A stretch of 5,763 bases of DNA from Nitrososphaeraceae archaeon (GTDB lineage Archaea > Thermoproteota > Nitrososphaeria > Nitrososphaerales > Nitrososphaeraceae): NCBI GenBank assembly GCA_025449515.1, contig JANWJI010000024.1:1-5763 (forward strand), written 5' to 3'. Positions 5,575-5,763 of this stretch are shown in pieces. A program made the translations under genes and the position numbers. The notes under the pieces were generated by a model. The model had not been told where the DNA came from. It did not search any database and worked only from the letters and a program-made list of their open reading frames with translations. Within the stretch, counting starts at the first letter, position 1, and each line of letters begins with the position of its first letter.

Positions 5575-5587
5575 GTAACTAAGTTAC
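5575..5587. promoter_or_regulatory. Palindrome GTAACT-A-AGTTAC, candidate operator
   Basis: Perfect 6-base arms around a single A, ending about 18 bases before the TATA-like box at 5606. The sequence GGTAACTA here (5574-5581) also occurs at the HxlR promoter (4553-4560), so the same regulator might bind both. Two occurrences of an 8-mer are weak evidence. Confidence 0.35.
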
Positions 5588-5605
5588 ATATCATAGGTAA
5601 TCAAT

Positions 5606-5614
5606 AGATAATAT
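5606..5614 (+). promoter_or_regulatory. TATA-like box of the right-edge gene
   Basis: AGATAATAT is centred about 27 bases before ATG 5637, predicting a leaderless transcript from that codon and favouring it over the second ATG at 5655. Confidence 0.45.
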
Positions 5615-5636
5615 GGTCCATGTCTAACCATTTCCT

Positions 5637-5763
5637 ATGACTACATTACGAAAAATGGCAAGCAAAAAAGCCTTGACAATTTCTGCCATGCTGGGAGCTG
5701 GAATTTTATTATCAGCCATGTTAGTAGCTTCACCATCAACATTTACATGGGCACAACAACAGA
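5637..5763 (+). CDS. Secreted protein, N-terminal part only (3'-partial)
   Basis: Only 42 codons lie in the window, and the frame runs off the right edge. They form a signal peptide. The basic start is MTTLRKMASKK, then a hydrophobic core (ALTISAMLGAGILLSAMLVA, residues 12-31), then SPSTFTWA with a likely signal-peptidase cut after Ala39, before a Gln-rich mature start (QQQ). The start at 5637 fits the TATA-like box 27 bases upstream; ATG 5655 would still leave a working signal. Thaumarchaeal exported proteins often begin this way. The mature domain is not visible, so no function can be given. The upstream region carries candidate operators, suggesting regulated expression. Confidence 0.8.
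   Translation, partial: MTTLRKMASKKALTISAMLGAGILLSAMLVASPSTFTWAQQQ

Larger units (their letters stand above)
5420..5636. other. Upstream region of the right-edge secreted protein
   Basis: About 215 bases with no coding frame I can support. It contains a 9-base direct repeat GGTTGATAT (5469-5477 and 5503-5511), an inverted repeat CCTTAC-CT-GTAAGG (5491-5504), a palindrome (5575-5587), and TAGGTAA twice, 22 bases apart (5572 and 5594). This density of small symmetric elements suggests a regulated promoter, which is an inference. Confidence 0.4.

Overview
The window is AT-rich and looks archaeal. It most resembles an ammonia-oxidising thaumarchaeote of the Nitrososphaera/Nitrosocosmicus type. 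That placement is inferred from protein style (an HxlR regulator ending in a thaumarchaeal-type tail, several tiny Cys-rich proteins, a secreted protein with a '...TWA-QQQ' signal-peptide end) and from promoter layout. Several starts have an AT-rich or TATA-like box centred about 26-33 nt upstream of the start codon, which implies leaderless or nearly leaderless mRNAs. No rRNA, tRNA, CRISPR, insertion sequence or integrase was seen.

Layout, left to right. 1-828 (+) is a classical short-chain dehydrogenase/reductase whose start lies before the window. It converges with a 133-residue DNA-binding-like protein of unknown function (1003-1404, -). A divergent promoter region separates that gene from a secreted metallo-beta-lactamase-fold hydrolase (1613-2782, +), which ends in two overlapping hairpins. 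A 76-residue Cys2-Cys-His small protein lies opposite it (2883-3113, -). Next comes a broken class I SAM methyltransferase (about 3287-3861, -): motif I lies upstream of any usable start, a TAG interrupts the N-terminus, and a frameshift separates the C-terminus. A roughly 300-base stretch with a long purine tract follows.

4166-4516 (-) encodes a Cys/Met-rich helical protein. It is divergent from an HxlR-family regulator (4612-5013, +), and one near-symmetric TATA element lies midway between the two starts. This is the most plausible small regulatory unit in the window. A possible 58-residue, seven-Cys protein (5174-5350, -) and a palindrome-bearing leader precede the signal peptide of a secreted protein that runs off the right edge (5637-).

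Working together: no pathway operon is visible. Genes are mostly single units with their own promoters. The HxlR/Cys-rich pair is the only arrangement that suggests a direct functional link, probably redox or metal sensing, which is inference. The methyltransferase is a decaying or mis-sequenced gene. I see no convincing entirely new system. The best leads are the bidirectional HxlR promoter, the unassigned Cys-rich small proteins and the methyltransferase lesions.
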